From Lachnospiraceae bacterium (lineage in GTDB: Bacteria > Bacillota > Clostridia > Lachnospirales > Lachnospiraceae), in NCBI GenBank assembly GCA_900759665.1, contig CAAEWE010000052.1:1-34983 (forward strand): DNA of 34,983 nucleotides. Direction: 5' to 3'. The translations under genes were made by a program, and so were the position numbers. This document shows positions 32,631-34,983 of the stretch, piece after piece. The notes beneath the pieces are model-generated. The model was not told where the DNA came from and ran no database searches. It worked only from the letters and a program-made list of their open reading frames with translations. The number at the start of each line of letters is the position of its first letter. The first letter of the stretch is position 1.

Positions 32631-33497
32631 TTAGCACGACGTTACAGACTTCGCAAATAATTTTTTGTGTTTTGCTTTTTTGCGGAGCTTCCGGCGGTTT
32701 TTCCGGCTAAACTCTGTCACCTCACCCGGCTCCTCTCTGGCAGCAGCCGCCTCCCTTGCAGCCTCCGTGACATCACAGCATGTAGTGTATTCCGGTCTGT
32801 CCTCCTCTGTCTGTGTATTTTCTGCAATCTGTGTTTCCCCTTTCACCTGCTGCAATATTTCCCGCAAAAGATGAAGCTGTTTCTCCTGCAGCTCTTCCTT
32901 CTGCATCAGCAGATAATTCATTTCCTTCTGCATGCGTACGGAAACTGCTTCGCAGATCCGTTCCTCCGACTCCTGACTGACTTCCTCCACCGAAGAACGG
33001 ATCATCTGCCGCATCATGTTTTCGAACTGTCGGAGACGTTCCAGGGAAGCTGCCTGCGTCTGGCCGTAGCCTGGCTGCTGCATGCCGGATTCCACCGCCT
33101 GCTCCTGTTCATAGCTTTTTTCCTGCCAGATTTTCTGACGTTTCTCATAGCGGTCTCTGGCATGCTCAATGGATGTAACAGATCCCTTACTGTGTTCCAG
33201 AGCCTCCCGCATTACCTGATTGTTCAGATCCTCCCGAAGCCGGTACAGAATTTTAGGATCCATCCCCTCCACGCGTTCCAGATCCGGCAGAAGTTTTTTG
33301 ATCGCCTTCAACTGAAATCCCTGTTCCTTCAGATCCTTGACCGACCGCAAAAGCTTCATCTCTGATTCCCGGTAATAACGATGTCCAAGCTCGTTGCGGG
33401 GAATCGGCAGATCCAGCTCCTCCTCCCAGTAACGAAGCACATGATTTTCAACCTCCAGCATTTTCGATGCATCTGATATCATATATCCTTTTTCCAT
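32631..33497 (-). CDS. MerR-type regulator with long coiled-coil tail
   Basis: The N-terminal 70 residues are a MerR-like winged helix: YMISDASKMLEVENHVLRYW, then RYYRESEMKLLRSVKDLKEQ with GFQLKAIKKLLP. The remaining roughly 200 residues are charged coiled coil, a Gln-rich stretch and a Lys/Arg-rich tail. There is no obvious ligand-binding domain, so it may act as an architectural or localised DNA-binding protein and not a metal sensor. ATG 33497 has GAGG six bases upstream; an ATG four codons earlier is possible. It lies 54 bp before rfbC on the same strand. Confidence 0.85.
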   Translation of the reverse strand: MEKGYMISDASKMLEVENHVLRYWEEELDLPIPRNELGHRYYRESEMKLLRSVKDLKEQGFQLKAIKKLLPDLERVEGMDPKILYRLREDLNNQVMREALEHSKGSVTSIEHARDRYEKRQKIWQEKSYEQEQAVESGMQQPGYGQTQAASLERLRQFENMMRQMIRSSVEEVSQESEERICEAVSVRMQKEMNYLLMQKEELQEKQLHLLREILQQVKGETQIAENTQTEEDRPEYTTCCDVTEAAREAAAAREEPGEVTEFSRKNRRKLRKKAKHKKLFAKSVTSC

Positions 33498-33520
33498 AAC
33501 CATCCTCATTTCTATCTCTT

Positions 33521-33651
33521 ATGATGTTAGGGTCAAAAGGTATTTCACCCCAACTGATGCCACGGACCGCTCCATTGCCATGCAATTTCTGCAATCCTGC
33601 AACCACCTTCAGTCCCGCATATCTGCAAGCAAATCTGCTTCTTTCCGGTCG
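33521..33651. other. Intergenic stretch with coding-like frame, possible dispersed repeat
   Basis: No gene is called here. In the frame that continues past the TAA of the membrane-protein gene, the minus strand is open and reads YAGLKVVAGLQKLHGNGAVR then GISWGEIPFDPN. The composition is protein-like, but there is no start codon or ribosome site. It may be a repeat element or a gene remnant. Confidence 0.3.
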
Positions 33652-34464
33652 TTACATATATTCCTCCAAAATCTCTTCGAACAGTCTCGCCTTCTCAGCA
33701 GCCGCCTGTTCCGATAACATATTCTGTTTCCCTGCAATATCCCGGTCAAGCTGCATTTCCTCCCGGAAGGACTCTAACAGCTCTTTCATCTCCTTCAATA
33801 CAGGAAATTTTGCTTCCACACCGCCGGCAGATATCTCACTTTCCAAAGCAGTGGAGGATGTTGCTGCAGTTTCAACCACGGCACTGCCGGCATCCTCCGG
33901 GGCAAAATACTGCATTTGATATTCCTTTGTTTCCTCCTGATGAAAATATTCATTCTCCAGACGGGCACGCATGGTATTTTCCATGTAATCGATCAACTGT
34001 ATCCGAAATATCCGCAGGCATTTGTGGGTATCAAAAAACAGCTCCGACGCCCCCTGCACACATAGGAGCAGCAGCGTGACCAGGCCTGTCACCCAGAACC
34101 ATTCTGCAGGCATTCCGTAATATCCCGCCAGAAAACAGAACAGTCCGGCAGCCGCAGCGATCAGTGCGGAAAAATAATTTCCGATGTTTTCCCAGGTCTG
34201 CAAAGAAAGTCCCATCAGGCGGTAATGATAAAGATAACGATCCACAAAATTTTCCACATTATGTACACTGATATGCAGCTTATAATATGCCTCAAACTTT
34301 GACATCATCGCCTTCATCCATCTGTTTTTTGTTGTCCCCATCTGACCCGACTCCCACAGCAGTTTATGAAACAGACCATAGCTGACTGCTTTCCACAACA
34401 CAGACATGGCACAAACCGCCATCAGCGCAAACAAAACATTATAGTTTTCCAGTTGTTCTTTCAT
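33652..34464 (-). CDS. Membrane protein with cytoplasmic coiled-coil tail
   Basis: Not recognised. The 270-aa protein has a membrane helix near the N-terminus (about 8-30) and a basic loop with KNRWMKAMMSKFEAYYKLHI. A helical hairpin in the membrane follows (about 97-116 and 120-141), then an acidic tail (about 175-270) with an Ala/Ser/Thr linker and a final coiled coil. AGGAGGAAT directly precedes the ATG. It is the first gene on the minus strand inside the right edge and reads towards the MerR-type regulator. Confidence 0.75.
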   Translation of the reverse strand: MKEQLENYNVLFALMAVCAMSVLWKAVSYGLFHKLLWESGQMGTTKNRWMKAMMSKFEAYYKLHISVHNVENFVDRYLYHYRLMGLSLQTWENIGNYFSALIAAAAGLFCFLAGYYGMPAEWFWVTGLVTLLLLCVQGASELFFDTHKCLRIFRIQLIDYMENTMRARLENEYFHQEETKEYQMQYFAPEDAGSAVVETAATSSTALESEISAGGVEAKFPVLKEMKELLESFREEMQLDRDIAGKQNMLSEQAAAEKARLFEEILEEYM

Positions 34465-34554
34465 ATTCCTCCTATCCTTTCCATCCTTAAAGATTGCTTA
34501 TGCTCCGCACCGTTTTCCGGCTGTGCGAAGTATTGTTTCCTCTATCATAGACGC

Positions 34555-34584
34555 ACCGATGCCTTATGAACAGATGGCATCGGT
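34555..34584. repeat. Hairpin in the right-hand gene-free region
   Basis: ACCGATGCC and GGCATCGGT are perfect 9-bp arms around 12 bp, followed on the plus strand by a T-rich stretch. It could be a plus-strand terminator for an unseen transcript or a minus-strand leader structure. Confidence 0.5.
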
Positions 34585-34649
34585 TGTCATTTTCATTTCC
34601 TCTTCGACATAAAACGATGCTGACACGTTTTTTTCACTTTTTTATGTTA

Positions 34650-34983
34650 AAATATGAGATATCAATCACTGAAACTTCCCACATGAAATGATGTGGTATG
34701 CCCATAATATTTCTTATGATCAAGAGTCAAAATATGATTTTTGCCCTTGAATCTAATGCGTCCGGGAAGGCTGTGATCTGAAAATTGACGCAGATCGCTA
34801 GGTTTTCTGAAAAATCTTTGCTTTGCAATGTTTCGATGAATACGTGTCTGGACGATCGAGCCTCAGGGGGGGCTCAGTTATTTCAGTGGGCACGCTCCCG
34901 CTACGTCGCACTACGCAGTGGTGCATAACGCTGCAAAAGACGCAGCGTAAACACCAGCGAGTGCGAAAGTGCCCTTTGAAATA
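34650..34983. other. Gene-free, strongly structured region at the right edge
   Basis: No convincing gene lies between 34465 and the window end. The last 330 bp hold a run of inverted repeats: CCACAT/ATGTGG (34679-34696), GATCTG/CAGATC near 34775-34797, and GAGCC/GGCTC (34858-34875). A long nested hairpin ends at the last base: TATTTCA..GGGCAC with GTGCCC..TGAAATA (34879-34893 with 34969-34983), TCGCAC/GTGCGA, GGTG/CACC and ACGCTGC/GCAGCGT. The minus strand is open for about 66 codons (stop at 34664-34662) but has no start. A structured RNA or a dispersed repeat element is the likeliest content. Confidence 0.5.

Noticed and set aside
34879..34983. 5' end of a group II intron or integron site
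   Set aside because: GTGCG occurs in the hairpin, but no domain V-like hairpin, reverse transcriptase or integrase is visible in the window.

Overview
The window most likely comes from the chromosome of a gut Lachnospiraceae-type Clostridium (Firmicutes). The evidence is a sigF/spoIIA/spoVA sporulation locus, an infC-rpmI-rplT operon, a bile-salt-hydrolase-type enzyme, and a block of large proteins of a kind known to me only from that family. Genus and species cannot be set from the sequence. Nearly every gene is on the minus strand. The one clear exception is a wrecked aminotransferase gene on the plus strand.

Region 1 (1-6030) is a complete, visibly AT-rich type II-A CRISPR-Cas locus read on the minus strand: cas9, tracrRNA, cas1, cas2, a long-form csn2, then the array. 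Four identical 36-bp repeats are visible and the array runs off the left edge. The tracrRNA has a near-consensus promoter, an anti-repeat matching the repeat, a nexus hairpin and an intrinsic terminator. Its terminator sits directly in front of cas1, with no room for another promoter. The leader-proximal spacer encodes a peptide typical of the CW_7/Cpl-7 repeat of phage lysins.

Region 2 (6030-9344) looks like an accessory or decaying stretch. It holds a small zinc-motif membrane protein, a choloylglycine-hydrolase-family enzyme, a LuxR-type regulator broken by a frameshift and a nonsense codon, and a putrescine-aminotransferase remnant that still has an excellent promoter.

Region 3 (9345-12860) is the sporulation operon spoIIAA-spoIIAB-sigF-(59-aa membrane protein)-spoVAA-spoVAB-spoVAC. 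The usual spoVAD and spoVAE do not follow; the decayed region 2 begins there instead.

Region 4 (12949-23215) reads, in transcription order, MBOAT O-acyltransferase, AlgX/DHHW-like partner, two secreted proteins (one with a transglutaminase-like triad), valS, a FapA-family protein, a 50-aa ORF and a zinc-ribbon TPR membrane protein.

Region 5 (23247-24830) is infC-rpmI-rplT. infC starts with a rare AUU codon and is preceded by a roughly 265-nt leader. That leader contains an intrinsic terminator and a mutually exclusive long-range pairing, which is the layout of an L20-type attenuator.

Region 6 (24820-31874) is a four-gene operon of unknown function with its own promoter: a 1189-aa beta-sandwich/solenoid protein, an actin/Hsp70-fold protein, a TPR-like protein and a coiled-coil two-TM protein. 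This is the best candidate for an undescribed multi-protein machine.

Region 7 (31898-34983) has rfbC, a MerR-type regulator with a coiled-coil tail, a membrane protein, and a 500-bp gene-free end packed with inverted repeats that looks like a structured RNA or dispersed repeat element.
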